Origin: Diplosphaera chodatii | Taxonomy: Eukaryota; Chlorophyta; Trebouxiophyceae; Prasiolales; Stichococcaceae | Assembly: GCA_032358165.1 (NCBI GenBank) | Contig: JAALGY010000017.1 | Location: forward strand, 248,001 to 312,000 | Reading direction: 5' to 3' | DNA length: 64,000 nt | Shown here: piece by piece, positions 1 to 10,669 of the stretch | Position numbering within the stretch: the stretch's first letter is position 1 | Layout of the letters: every line of letters starts with the position of its first letter | The notes under the pieces: model-generated | What the model was told of the DNA's origin: nothing | Database searches by the model: none | Seen by the model: only the letters and a program-made list of their open reading frames with translations | Position numbers and translations under genes: made by a program

Positions 1-145
1 TCTGGGGCGTGAGCTGGGTCGAGGCCTGCTGCGAGCTGCAAGGCGGCGATGCCACACCGCAAATAACACGGCAATGTCAACCAGTGCGAGTGGGGTGAGA
101 ACCAGTGCGAGTAGGGTAGGGCAAGGGCGTTTTGTTTGTCCGCAC

Positions 146-3100
146 ATCAGTCTCCATGTCCAGGTCGGTGATGTCCAGGGCTCTGAGAGTCCCGGCGGCA
201 GGGCGCAGCGCCGCCAGCAGCTCGCCGCCGGGCCTGCCGGCGACCAGGGCGCGCTGCAGCGAGACGTCCTCCACAGCCACCGCCGCCCCCAGGAGCTGCG
301 GCAGCGCGCCGCCACCCCTGCACAACCAAGACCACATGTGATGACTACTGACCACACAAACTATGTGGGCGGCCACAACAATCCCAGCTGCGCCTGGGTT
401 GAATAGCCGAGCAGCAATGCCGTGCTGCTGAGAGGCAGCACCCACAGCAGCATCGCAAGGCGCGATGTCGCACAGCAAAAGCAACCGACATGACGGGTGT
501 GGCCATTAACCCCTCAGCACACTTTTGTCTGCGGGCACAACAGATGGCCTGCTGGTGCGCAGCATATGGCATGACGACTGCCCTGCCTAGAGTGTCGTCA
601 CGTACATATTTGGAGGTCGGATACAAGTAGAAGTGGCTGACCAAGGGGTGTAAAGAGGGTTTGTCTAGGGTTTTGTCCTCTTTATACCCCTCGGTACTCA
701 CCGCAGCAGGTGCAGCACGCGCAGGTGCCGTGCAACCTTTGCAAGCTGCGCAACGCCATCCTCTGTGATAAAACACGCAAAGAGCCGCAGCTCCCGCAGG
801 GCAGTGCACGGCAGCAGCCCCGCAGGTAGCAGCCCTGCTGGACGCTCCAGCAGCGCCGCTGGAACACAGTCCTCGTGGTACCTGCAACACCGCCAATATC
901 AACACGTTCCCATCTCTGCAAGGGTTCCGTACGCGGCCAGCGCCTCCACCCCGCACATGTCGAGAGGGGCAGCCAGCTGCGGTGTCATCAGGCAACACCA
1001 TCACGGTTGTTTGCAGCCTTCACTGGCTGTCGGGCATGACCAGTTGCTCTAATAAGCGGTGGCACCTGCGATGCATGCGCGGCAGCCAGGCCGCCAGCTG
1101 CAGCGCCGCCAGGCAGCGGGCGCCCTGCAGCGGCAGGTGGGCCAGCTGCGGCGGCAGGGGGCTGCGGACCTGCTCTCCTCGTGCATCAGGCGCATCGCAG
1201 AGTGACACCTGCACAGGAGCGTCGCAGCGCATCAGTCTTGCGATGTGAATCGTTCCATCACTGCGGCACAGCGAGTGCACAAGCAGCCCTTCAGGCCTTT
1301 GAGTGCCGACCAGCAAGCTGGTGGCCACACAGCAGCTGCCCGCGGTGACACATCCAGACGAGCGTTGTTGTGCAGTGGTGCTGAGCGGCTCACGGCTGCG
1401 GCACCCGGGCTGCCGAGGCCTGGAGGCCTCTGCGTCAAGGGTCGCTGCTGCAGTTTGCAGCAGGCCTGCAGACTGAGGCATGCACACACACTCCTGAACA
1501 CGGGATCGGTGCTGACCACGACATGTGCGCCGTGTATCCACCAGTCCAGTGGCTCCTCCCCTATCGTCACCGCCAGGCTTGTGAGGGACCGCAGCGTCGA
1601 CAGCTCCGACACCACGGCGAGCTGCAAAGCACATACACACAATCAACAGCAGTCGCACATGGTGCGTGCACTTACATGTACATGCGTGTGCAATTGATGC
1701 TTCCGGTGATGGTGCGCTCTGGTCAGCACCCTCCGATGGAAGACTGTGAAGGCAATCAGATGGTGTATGCCATGTCGATGTGTGCGTGCCAGCACAGCGG
1801 CATGCAGCACGGTATGTGGTTTCCGCCTGTTGCGCAGATGAGATGGGAAAGTGGTCGCAGAAGCGTCTGCAGCTGGAAGTGCCGCACCCACCGGAGTCCG
1901 TGTGGACGACTCATGCACGACCAGCGACTGCAAGTCTGGCAGCTGCGGCGCCAGCGCCACAATGCCCTCAGCAAACCCCAGGTCCAGGTGCGTAAGCAGC
2001 GACAGGCTCGTGAGGTGCGCCACATCTGCAGCGTCAGCAACAGCAGGGAACACCATCAACCCCTGTGTCAATGGCTTGCATTATCAGAAACGATATCAGT
2101 GTGTTTTTATGACGACACCACATGCAGCAGGCGGCTGCATGTGCACCAGCCAGAATGCAGCTGCAGATCACCTCACAGTATGGAAAGCTCAGGGGGTGGC
2201 ACATCTGTGTGTTGACAGGTGGCAGAGAAACTGCAGCATTGCTCACCGGCAGCCGGCAGCCCTGGGGCATTGTCATCGGCCAGCGCCAGTGCCCGCAGCG
2301 CCGTCAGCCGGGGCAGCACGGCGGCCAGCGTGCCGTGGTGGCTGTCGTTTGTGCGCCGCAGCGTCAGCCCCGTCAGGCCGCTGAGCCGCGTCCAGTCCTC
2401 CAGCTGCATGTCCGGAAACATCCTGCGTTGTACAAGAGAGAAGTTGGTTCACTGGATGATGTACTCTCGTGTGCAGGCGCCAAGCCTGCAGGGTTACAAG
2501 AGTCGCAGTGCAAATGGTCCTCTGTAGGCAGCCACTCCGCAAACGTATGCAGACTGCTATGCCCACCTCAAGCAGTCACAGCAGAGTCCTCTGACCAGGG
2601 GTGGTCGTTGCGTGGACCCTGCCACCAGACAAGCGACAACGCACGCAAATGTGTTGCTGCGGTGGAGGTGCGCTTGCCATGTGGCACTCACGGCATGTCC
2701 AGGGTGTGCAGGTTTGGGAGTGCTGCGAGCGCCTCCACGGTTAAGACTGCGGCATCGGGCTGCAGCTGCTGCAGCTTGACGGTGTGTAAGCCTGCAAGAG
2801 GTTCAACAGACCGGGGTGTCGGGTGCTGCAACTCACCTTGATCCGTGTTGCAGATGTGCAACTGCAGCTGCTGCAGATGCAAACACAGTGCACAAAGGTT
2901 GTACAGCGATCAACCAGACTCAGGCGCAGTAGTACGCACCCATGCAGCGGCGCACGGTGCTGTGCAGCTCCGCAGCGTCCACGTTGGGGTAAAATGTTGC
3001 ATGTGTGGCACTGACATCCACAGCAGCACGCAGCGAGCGGCACACACTGCGCAGGGCTGCCACGTCGTCCAGCTTCTGATCGCGCTGCCAGGCGTCCTGC

Positions 3101-3180
3101 TGCAAGTGCTGCACGATGCAGCTGAGCACGTCCGTTGGCAAGCTGGGTATGGTCATGCGCGGTGCTGCCTGCTGCGCCAT
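146..3180 (-). CDS. FL1: F-box-like/LRR protein, partial at left edge
   Basis: Exons in coding order: 3180-2940, 2791-2692, 2422-2247, 2025-1892, 1621-1517, 1208-1066, 881-702, 317-146; the last three exons lie left of the window. The joined 1251 nt keep one open frame of 417 codons. Exon 1 encodes an F-box-like domain (LPTDVLSCIVQHLQQDAW, then VAALRSVCRSLR). Exons 2 to 8 encode LRR-type segments, for example exon 3 with DWTRLSGLTGLTLR. The start at 3180 was chosen because it matches the start context of the neighbours; an upstream in-frame ATG at 3207 also exists. The exon 5 donor is GTCAGC, a weak site. Likely role by family analogy: substrate receptor of an SCF ubiquitin ligase. A 36-nt element nearly identical to one upstream of FL3 lies at 3358-3393. 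Confidence 0.8.
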
Positions 3181-3872
3181 GATAGCGCCGCCACCAGCAA
3201 AGCGCACTCAGCTGCTATTGCTCAGTGGTACGTGGACAGCACGCGAGCGCTATCGTGTATACGTGGAACAAGCAAGCACAGGCGAATGGTGGCATTTGGT
3301 ACACAGGCGAATGCTAAGTTGCTAATTTCAGCCAAATATCGGCTTTTGTGTGAGCTAGTGAGCATGCTGACAGCCGCTGACCTGGCTTGCATGTTTCAAT
3401 ACTGGGTTGCTAGCTGTGCATGCCCTCGGTTTGCAGATCAAAGCTCAAACCATTGCCACCTGGTGACACAAGCTCAGCTACTCGTAGCACAGCTGGTGTA
3501 CTGCATATCTATTGCCAAATGCAATTCTAGCACCCTCTGGCGGCGGCATTTATCTTCTGCTGCTAAGATGCACACTTGACTAGCAAGAGCGCTGTATCGA
3601 CAGTATGCTACACTAGCATCTCAGATGACGTGGTTGCCAGTGCTTACGATGTCCATCTGGCACCAACCCCCATCTGCACGCTCCATGGCATTGCGACAAT
3701 GCCAGTCAGGGCCATAACTGGTTGTCAGCAACCTTGATGACGACTCCATTTGGTCCCAGCGCTGAGACCAGCCATGGCCGATGCCACTGCTGCGCACCAG
3801 CTGCAAATGCTGCTGCAGCTGCTCGCACGGTGGCATGCTGACAACAGTCATCCCTCCTGCGTTCGGCAACGT
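3181..3872. other. Intergenic gap FL1/FL2
   Basis: This 692-bp stretch separates the FL1 start from the FL2 stop. I see no exon that resembles the family or any other protein. It should hold the FL1 promoter and the FL2 3' end, and contains the shared upstream element at 3358-3393. Confidence 0.6.
3358..3393 (-). promoter_or_regulatory. Shared upstream element, FL1 copy
   Basis: The 36 nt here differ at one position from 15570-15605 upstream of FL3. On the coding strand the core reads AAGCCAGGTCAGC, and related sequence lies upstream of FL7, FL10 and FL12. It sits roughly 180 to 210 bp before the start codon. A promoter role is inference from conserved position. Confidence 0.45.
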
Positions 3873-6800
3873 TCACTCTGCCGACCATTCCGCAGTCAAG
3901 CTGCGGCCATGCACGGCCCGGAATGCAGCTTGAAGATCGCCGCTAATATTCTTGCTGACCCAGCGGCACGCGGCGACCTGCACTCTTTCGAGGCTGGCGA
4001 TCTTCGGCAGGTGCCTGGCCAGCTCCACTCCACGCAGGTCGAGAGCATGCCGCAGCCAGACATCCCGCAGCCGCCGGCAGGCGCTGAAGGCTGCTAGCCC
4101 GGTGCCATGCATACCAAACATTGCATCCCCAAGATTGGATTTGCCAGCTACTTGCAGCTGCCTCAGGTCCGGCAACGCTGCAGCCGCCGCCGCCAGCTCA
4201 TCGTCGGTCAGCCGCCCGATGCACTCCAGCGAGAGCACCTGCAGGCTCGTGTTCTGGCCAGCGGCTGCGCTGCCGGTGCTGCTCCTGTTACTCGTCTTGC
4301 CCAGCAGCTGCAGCTGCATCGGCTCCAGGGGGGCGCGTTTCTCCTCACGGCTTGGTTGTGGTTGCCGCTGCCTGCTGGGGATGTCTGTTGCAGTTTGCGC
4401 TGTGCGGTATCGGTCGACTGAGAGGTGCAGGCTGGTGAGGCGCGTCAGCCGGCCAATTGCAGCCTCGGCACCGCACCCTGCAGCGGGCAGCTCCCAAGGT
4501 TGGAGCCGGCACAAGGTCAAGCCTCTAGCAGCCTCTGGTACCAATGTTGACATACCGCCTGGTGGCAGCTACGCCAGCAAGCCAGCAAAGTGATGATGAA
4601 CCCCCAAAGGTGCTACACTGATGAGCGCACCCAGCAGTGCAGTGATGCGTCCCTGCTGCATGCTTGCAGCACTGTAGCCCCTGTAGGTACACCGACTCAG
4701 CGGACAGGAGCGGCGGGCTGAAACTCACCTGAGACTACGGCGCCATCGCACAGCCGAAGCTGCCTCAGAGGCACTCGTGCTGCTGCCAGTCCAGCCAACC
4801 AACTGCCAGTCACACCCTCATGCCAACCTGCGTGACAGCAGCAACACCACATCAGGCACGATGGCCTGCTATACGACATGCAAACAGTGCAGGCTTGATG
4901 TAGGCTACGAAGGTCAAACCTGCCATGTCAAGTCACCTGCAATCTCCAAGCTAGTCAACCCACGCAGCGTCGACAGTCTTCCTAGCTGCGCATCGGTAAA
5001 CTTGGATGGGGACTTGAGCTGCAGGTGTCGCAGCCTCGTCAGCTGGCTGATGGCCGTAGCTGAGTCCATTGCCCCTTCCTTAAGACCATAGGCCAAGCTC
5101 ACCAGCTCTGAGAGCGCCGCCAGGTGCCCCGCGTCGCCCTGCGTCAGCTGCGGAGGGAGAGAGGCAGTTGTGATCAGTTGTTGGCTTCTGCTGCACTGTG
5201 AAATACCAGCTTGACTCGTTCGACCTGAGCTTCGTGGCTTGTCAGGAATTCCTACACATTGCAGTAGGTTCAGGGTCCCTGCAGCAACATGTACAGCTGC
5301 ACTACTGACCACAAATCGAGCACTAGGTAAGGATGGGCGGGATGCCCCTGCATTGTAGTGACTGCGGCCGGCCTGGACAGTGGCCGCACTGTTCAGCAGC
5401 TGTGTATGCAGACATGAGCAGCTCACACGAGGGTCGAGTCTAAGCAGCAGCCGCAGGTGTGTGACGGCCACAGTTAGCAGGATAGGGGCCGACCTGAACC
5501 TTGCTGTGGGCTATCTGCCGGTCGTGGCAGATGTCATGATGGCATTCCCATACAAACTATAAGCAGCCCAACGAAGAGCTCTTCGTGGGTCCGCACATCA
5601 TGCGCAGTGTCGAGGTCAGTGATGTCCAGCGCCCTGAGAGTCCCGGCAGCGGGCCGCAGCGCCGCCAGCAGCCCCCCGCCGCCAGGTCTGATGTGCACCC
5701 GGGCACGCTGCAGCGAGATGTCCTCCGCGGCAACCGCGGCATTTAGGAGCTGCAGCAGAGCACCGCCACACCTGCATGTGCCGTGATGCGATTGTTTGAC
5801 TGTCCAATTCACCGTGTGTGCAGTCCTCGCACTGTTAGCTCTGCCTGCGTCAGTCAAACAGCAGCATCTTCTACACGATGTACACACGACGTGTGCAGCA
5901 GGGCCAGAGCGCTGTCGCAGCTGCAGACGACATGAGTGGCTGGCTTCCTTCATCAAGCGCTGTGTCCGCGACGCGTAAGGTGACCTCCCAATGCGCAGCA
6001 CATGGCATGATGACATCCATTTTGGGTGCTCACCTAACCAGGTGCAGCACGCGCAGGCGGCGTGCGATTGCTGCCAGCTGTTCCGCGTGGTACACTGCGA
6101 GCGTAAGTGCGAAGAGCCGCAGCTCCCGCAGGGCAGTGCACGGCAGCAGTCTAGCGGGAACACCGCCGTAACTGCAGTCAATCGTTGCAGGATTGGGATC
6201 AGTGCATGTGCAGATCTGCAGAAAGTTCACAGCCTTTGACTACCTCTACGACACATCTGTGCCAAGGGACCAGGAGCGTTTTGTTATCAGGCTGCATCGT
6301 CCTGGTTGATGCAGATGAGGGTTGATGCACCCTCGGTTTGCAGTTGGGTGAGATTGCAAGTGCGCCAGGGGCAACAAGTTGCCACACCTGCCCCGTACGT
6401 GGAGCAGCCAGGCTGCCAGCTGCAGCGCCGCCAGGCAGCGGACACCCTGCAGCGGCAGGTGGGCCGGCTGCGGCGGCAGGGGGCTGGAGACATTGCTCCC
6501 TCGTCCATTGGGCTCATCACAGAGCGACACCTATGCAGCATCATAACCGCCGTCATGACCGCGTCTGCAGTAGTGCAGCTCCTGCATCAGGGCGGCAGGG
6601 CAGGAACAGGACATCATTGCACGGTGTAGGAGCTAGCTGGAGCGCGGCTGCAGCACAGAGCAGCCTTGGAGCAGATGCAGGACTCTGCAGTTGTGAACTA
6701 AACAGCATTGCCGAATGGCTCATTGCTGTGACACAGAGAGTCTGCTGGTTCAGCACTTTCTTGCAGCTCAGAGCAATGTCGCATGTCAAGGCATGCAAGA

Positions 6801-7639
6801 CTTCCTTCTAGATGTGCATTCAGATAATGCATTCAAGAAATGAAGAGTCTACTCTTCTTCATGTCTCATGTACTTACCATAACACTGGCGCCGTGCTCTC
6901 GCCAGTTCAGCGGAGTGTTTCCGATGATCACCGCCAAATTGGTAAGAGACCTCAGCGATGAAAGCTTCATCACCGAATCGAGCTGCACATCACACGATCA
7001 AGACGTCAGTCATTTTCCCTTGACACGCGCTAGAATGTGATTTGCTACTGAAGTACGAGCTCGCCGGCACAGCGGTGTGACTTGTGACGATTCTGCAAAC
7101 AGGCCGCCCAAGGGCCGCTGCAGGTGGAAAAGCAGCACCTACCGATGTTTGTGAGGAGAACACATGCAGTGACTGCAGGTTCGGAAGCTTCGGTGCCAGC
7201 CATGCAACGCCCTCAGCATACCCCAGGTCCAGGTGCGTGAGCAGCGACAGGCTCGTGAGCTGCGCCACGTCTGCAGCGCCAGGAAGGAAATACGGCATTG
7301 GCATAGCGCCATGGACTTGTCGTATCAGCTACAATGTACATGCATGGCGCCACCGGTTGCAGCGCGTGTCTGCATGTGCACCAGCTAGGCATGTCCACGA
7401 CACGTGGACTGCTCAGGTGCCAGCTGTGCCTGCACACGTGGCAGCAAACACTTGCAGCAGCACTCACGCATGGGGTGCAGCCCTGGGGAGCTGTCTTCAG
7501 CGAGCGCCAGCGACCTCAGCGCCGTCAGCAGCGGCAGCTTGTCAGCCAGTGTGCTGTGATCGCTCGCGTCTGCGCGCCGCAGCGTCAGGCCTGTCAGGAC
7601 GCTAAGTCGCGTCCAATCCTCCAGCGGCATGTTTACGGC

Positions 7640-7915
7640 TGTTGTGCCAGGCTCGATAAAAGCAGTAGATGCCGTATATAGCCCAGCATGGCTATATATG
7701 CACCACAATTGGGAGGTAGCAGCACCCATGCTGACTGTCTGTGGGCCGTGACGGCTACTGACTGGGCCGGCCGTGACGGCTACTGACTGGGCCGGTTTGA
7801 TAGAAGTACCTTTCAATCGGGACGATTGGCTCCTGATGGGGAGGAATTGTGGTGCATATATAGCCATGCTGGGCTATATACGGCAACTACTGCTTTTATC
7901 GAGCCTGGCACAACA
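7640..7915 (+). repeat. LTR-like copy A with long inverted ends
   Basis: This copy begins TGTTGTGCCAGG and ends CCTGGCACAACA. Bases 7640-7710 are the reverse complement of 7845-7915 over 71 nt with one mismatch, so the unit can fold into a long hairpin with a 134-nt loop. A 25-bp unit (CCGTGACGGCTACTGACTGG...) is doubled at 7746-7795; copy B has it once. Each arm also contains a smaller palindrome (TATATAGCC / GGCTATATA). Confidence 0.8.
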
Positions 7916-7925
7916 ATGGTTTCAG

Positions 7926-8042
7926 AGCGGGAGATCGGCCGCCTACAGTGGTAGGTCGCCGGTTCGATCCCCAGGGACTGCGCAGTGCGTTTCGGGACTT
8001 GGCACACCCCGTTGTCGACTGGCAGAACTTGAAGGCAGATTG
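7926..8042 (+). other. Spacer with tRNA-like B-box fragment
   Basis: Between the two LTR-like copies lies 117 bp that neither copy explains. It contains GGTTCGATCCC at 7961-7971, a match to the tRNA T-arm/B-box, preceded by CCTAC-AGTG-GTAGG, which could pair as a short stem. No complete cloverleaf can be drawn, so this is at most a tRNA-derived (SINE-like) remnant. Confidence 0.35.
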
Positions 8043-8225
8043 ATTGGGAGGTAGCAGCACCCATGCTGACTGTCTGTGGGCCGTGATGGCTACTGACTGG
8101 GCCGGTTTGATAGAAGTACCTTTCAATCGGGACGATTGGCTCCTGATGGGGAGGAATTGTGGTGCATATATAGCCATGCTGGGCTATATACGGCATCTAC
8201 TGTTTTTATCGAGCCTGGCACAACA
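8043..8225 (+). repeat. LTR-like copy B
   Basis: It is a direct repeat of 7710-7915, differing by one missing 25-bp unit and a few substitutions. It lacks the left inverted arm of copy A. It ends in CACAACA directly before the primer-binding-like site at 8227-8238, so it behaves as the 5' LTR of the gag-bearing fragment. Confidence 0.7.
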
Positions 8226-8226
8226 A

Positions 8227-8238
8227 TGGTTTCAGAGC
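8227..8238 (+). other. Primer-binding-like site
   Basis: TGGTTTCAGAGC follows the LTR end directly. It matches the initiator-tRNA-Met primer site used by many LTR retrotransposons except for one base. The same string follows copy A at 7917-7928. Confidence 0.6.
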
Positions 8239-8250
8239 CCTGCTTGAATC

Positions 8251-9045
8251 ATGGCGTCTTCGGACACACCTGTTGGGTCCACTGCACCGCCGTCGTCGGG
8301 TCCTAGCAACCCGTCGGCTGGCCCAAGCTCAGCTGCCGCTCCAGGCACTGACCCTGCGTCGCTTGCCAACGGCATTGACTCGATGCAGATTGACAGCGCG
8401 GGCGAACAGCCGCCGTCAGCCACCCAAGCACCTGCTGCCGAGCCGAACAAGGAACAGCCGGTCAGCAACGAAGACAAGATGGCAGCGGAATTCGCTGCGC
8501 TGAAGGAGGTCATCCGCACGTCCTTCCAAGGCGTCGCCAACCAGCGTATGGCTCCTACTGCACCTACTGCACCTGCTGTCGAGGCTCCTGTGTTGCCCGA
8601 GGTGTCTGCACCGTTCGTACCCGGGGCTAGCACGAAGCTGCCTCAACCTGACAAGTTTTCCGGCGAGAAGGATGGCAGGTCTGTCGAATCCTGGCTCGAG
8701 AACGTTCATGCGTACCTGCACTTCTCTGGCATTCCCGTCGTTGCATGGGCTGCCACTGCTGCCAACCTGCTTACTGGCAGTGCGTCGGTGCATTTCCCTG
8801 AGCTGCACCGTGGCATTCCGCTCATGACCATGACTTGGGAGTACTTTTGCCAGATTCTGAACCGTGTGTATGGCCGTGGCGACCGCGAGCCTCAGGCACG
8901 TACCCGGCTCGACCGGTTGCGTCAGACTGGTTGTGTGCATGAATACACGCGCGAGTTTATCGAGCTGGTCTCGTGCATTACCGGCCCAGTCAGTAGCCAT
9001 ACCACAACGGCACGACAACTGCATCGTGTGGTGAGAGGTCACTAA
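8251..9045 (+). CDS. Retrotransposon Gag polyprotein fragment
   Basis: A 264-codon frame with a Pro/Ala/Ser-rich N-terminus (residues 1-128) followed by a Ty3/gypsy-type retrotransposon gag domain at about 131-243. Recognisable landmarks are KFSGEKDGRSVESWLENVHA, TWEYFCQILNRVYGR and LDRLRQTGCVHEYTREF. Gag proteins form the particle that packages element RNA. The normal continuation (zinc knuckle, then pol) is missing: after residue 243 the frame runs into 20 bp that are the reverse complement of the LTR, then into unrelated codons. It is thus C-terminally truncated. Codon use resembles the host genes. The first ATG after the primer-binding-like site was taken as start. Confidence 0.8.
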   Translation: MASSDTPVGSTAPPSSGPSNPSAGPSSAAAPGTDPASLANGIDSMQIDSAGEQPPSATQAPAAEPNKEQPVSNEDKMAAEFAALKEVIRTSFQGVANQRMAPTAPTAPAVEAPVLPEVSAPFVPGASTKLPQPDKFSGEKDGRSVESWLENVHAYLHFSGIPVVAWAATAANLLTGSASVHFPELHRGIPLMTMTWEYFCQILNRVYGRGDREPQARTRLDRLRQTGCVHEYTREFIELVSCITGPVSSHTTTARQLHRVVRGH

Positions 9046-9649
9046 GCAAGTGTCATCTGCGTGCTTCTCTGGAGACCCCACAGCAGGCCAGGCGGAGAAG
9101 ACGCGTATCATCAGGGATGCTGCAATTGCTGGTTGATGGCAGTGACTTGCTTACGGCATGTCGAGGGTGTGTAGGTGATGTAATGTCGCCAGCGTCTGTC
9201 TGTTTGCAATCGTGGTATCGTAATCGATCTGCGGCAGTCTGATCGTCTGCAGGCCTGAAAGGGTGTTGCAGAGTCTGGGTGCAGTCTCTCAGCCACGTCC
9301 TTCCCATACAGGGATACTCGTGAAATTTAGCCTTTGGCCGTTGTGCAGTATCGCCTGTAGGCTTGCAGCGAGGCATATGGACCATGCTGATGGACTGATC
9401 AGCACCTGTGAAGCGGCGTATGGTGCTGCGCAGCTCTGCAGCGCCCACGTTGACATGAATCGCAGCGTGCGTTACCGTGAGGTCCAGAGCAAGCCGCAGC
9501 GCGCGGCACACGCTGCGCAGAGCTGCGACATCGTCCAGCTGCTCATCGTGCTGCCAGGCATCCTGTTGCAAGTAGTTCACGATGCAGCTGAGCACATCCG
9601 TTGGCAAGTTGCTGATCTTCATGCGAGGTGCTGTCTGAGGTGCCATCAT

Positions 9650-10669
9650 TGCGGTGCAACTAGCAAGTGCATGCAGTTCCTTGTGCTTCAATGTATTCAG
9701 TCCACAGCATTGTGTGCTGCTTACGCACATGCACAGCAAAGTGAGGTGATTTGGCTCGAAAATGCCAAATGGTCAGAACTTCAGAAGCTATGCATGCATG
9801 CTGACATGGCATGCATGTCTGGTACAATGTTACACCACCACCCGGTACAGAGGTTGGCAGATCGACCCAACATATGCCATTCGGTACGCCGGTCATCCCT
9901 ATCTCGAACTGCTGCATTACTACATTTATTCGCATGGACCATGCATGTTGTATTTTGACGAGCAATGCTGTTCTGTTGCATTCGGAACGGCCGACGTCAC
10001 AAGTGGTCTACCGCAGCATCGGCGCTGGGAGCCGCTGCGTGCAGGTGGCCGCAGCATGCAGGTGGCCGATCTCAAGCAAGTTCCATTCTGCACGTGCATG
10101 GGCAGCTTGGCAGAGCCATGTTCGCAATTGTGACTGTGGCATTAACCTGCCCAAGTCTGTTAGACCAGGTGAAGTTAGATTGTATACTCGGAACGCTGCA
10201 TGCATCATTACCATCCGGTCTTAATCACTCTCAGGTCCAAACTAACCCTGCCTGACGACTCTGCATGACAAGTGCATCTAACCAGACCTTGTAACGCCGT
10301 TAAAACTGCCAGTTGTCCCCCACACCAAAGTTGCAGTAGCGCATTGCCGGCCAGGCAGTAGCAGAAGCACACAGCAGTGCTCAGCAAAGACATGCTTTGT
10401 GTTGCGCCGCCAATGGCACAACATACATGCCGCTGCACGTGGGCCATCGGCATCTACGTCTGTTAAGATCCAAACCTATTATGATCCAAACCTACACACA
10501 GCGGTGCAATCTGCACACCAGTTTGCACCTCGATGTGCACAGCTCGGGCATGGCCGACAGTTGATCAGCCGAGACTCCTTGGTAACACGACGCACTCTGG
10601 GCTCTGCTGCCAGGCCGTTTCATCATGGTACCTACAACCGATATGCAGCTGGCAGCACTGCTGTCCATG
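9650..10669. other. Intergenic gap FL2/FL3
   Basis: At 1020 bp this is the longest gap between family members in this arm. I find no family exon or other recognisable protein. A GCATGCTGACATGGCATGC string at about 9795-9813 is a weak relative of the shared upstream element, about 150 bp before the FL2 start. Confidence 0.5.

Larger units (their letters stand above)
7640..9045 (+). mobile_element. Truncated LTR-retrotransposon-like insertion with gag
   Basis: The element lies in FL2 intron 2/exon 3, opposite to FL2. It has two LTR-like copies (7640-7915 and about 8043-8225), each followed by TGGTTTCAGAGC. That string differs by one base from TGGTATCAGAGC, the usual primer-binding site matching initiator tRNA-Met. 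A gag gene starts 25 bp after the second copy. No protease, reverse transcriptase or integrase sequence is present, so this is a fragment or a non-autonomous derivative. The right boundary is uncertain (about 9000-9050) because gag ends in a short inverted LTR piece at 8981-9000. Confidence 0.75.
3873..9649 (-). pseudogene. FL2: F-box-like/LRR gene split by a retroelement
   Basis: Exons: 9649-9406 (F-box-like), 9254-9155, then a 1.5-kb interruption, remaining exon 3 about 7636-7468, then 7270-7143, 6982-6878, 6530-6388, 6171-6034, 5771-5597, 5147-4937, 4827-4729, 4477-3873. The inserted element reaches 7640. It replaces the intron 2 acceptor and about the first four codons of exon 3; family copies read G-ATG-TTC-GAG-GAC before ATGCAG, while here LTR sequence abuts GCCGTAAACATGCCG. 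The nearest AG in the inserted DNA leads to a stop within a few codons. All other exons are open and keep family phases. The F-box exons are therefore probably no longer spliced to the LRR exons. A 5'-truncated transcript starting within the element remains possible. The last exon ends with the family cap (LQAAFRAVHGR). Confidence 0.7.

Noticed and set aside
7961..7971. A tRNA gene between the LTR copies
   Set aside because: Only a T-arm-like string and a short stem are present. No acceptor stem, D-arm or normal 7-nt anticodon loop can be paired.
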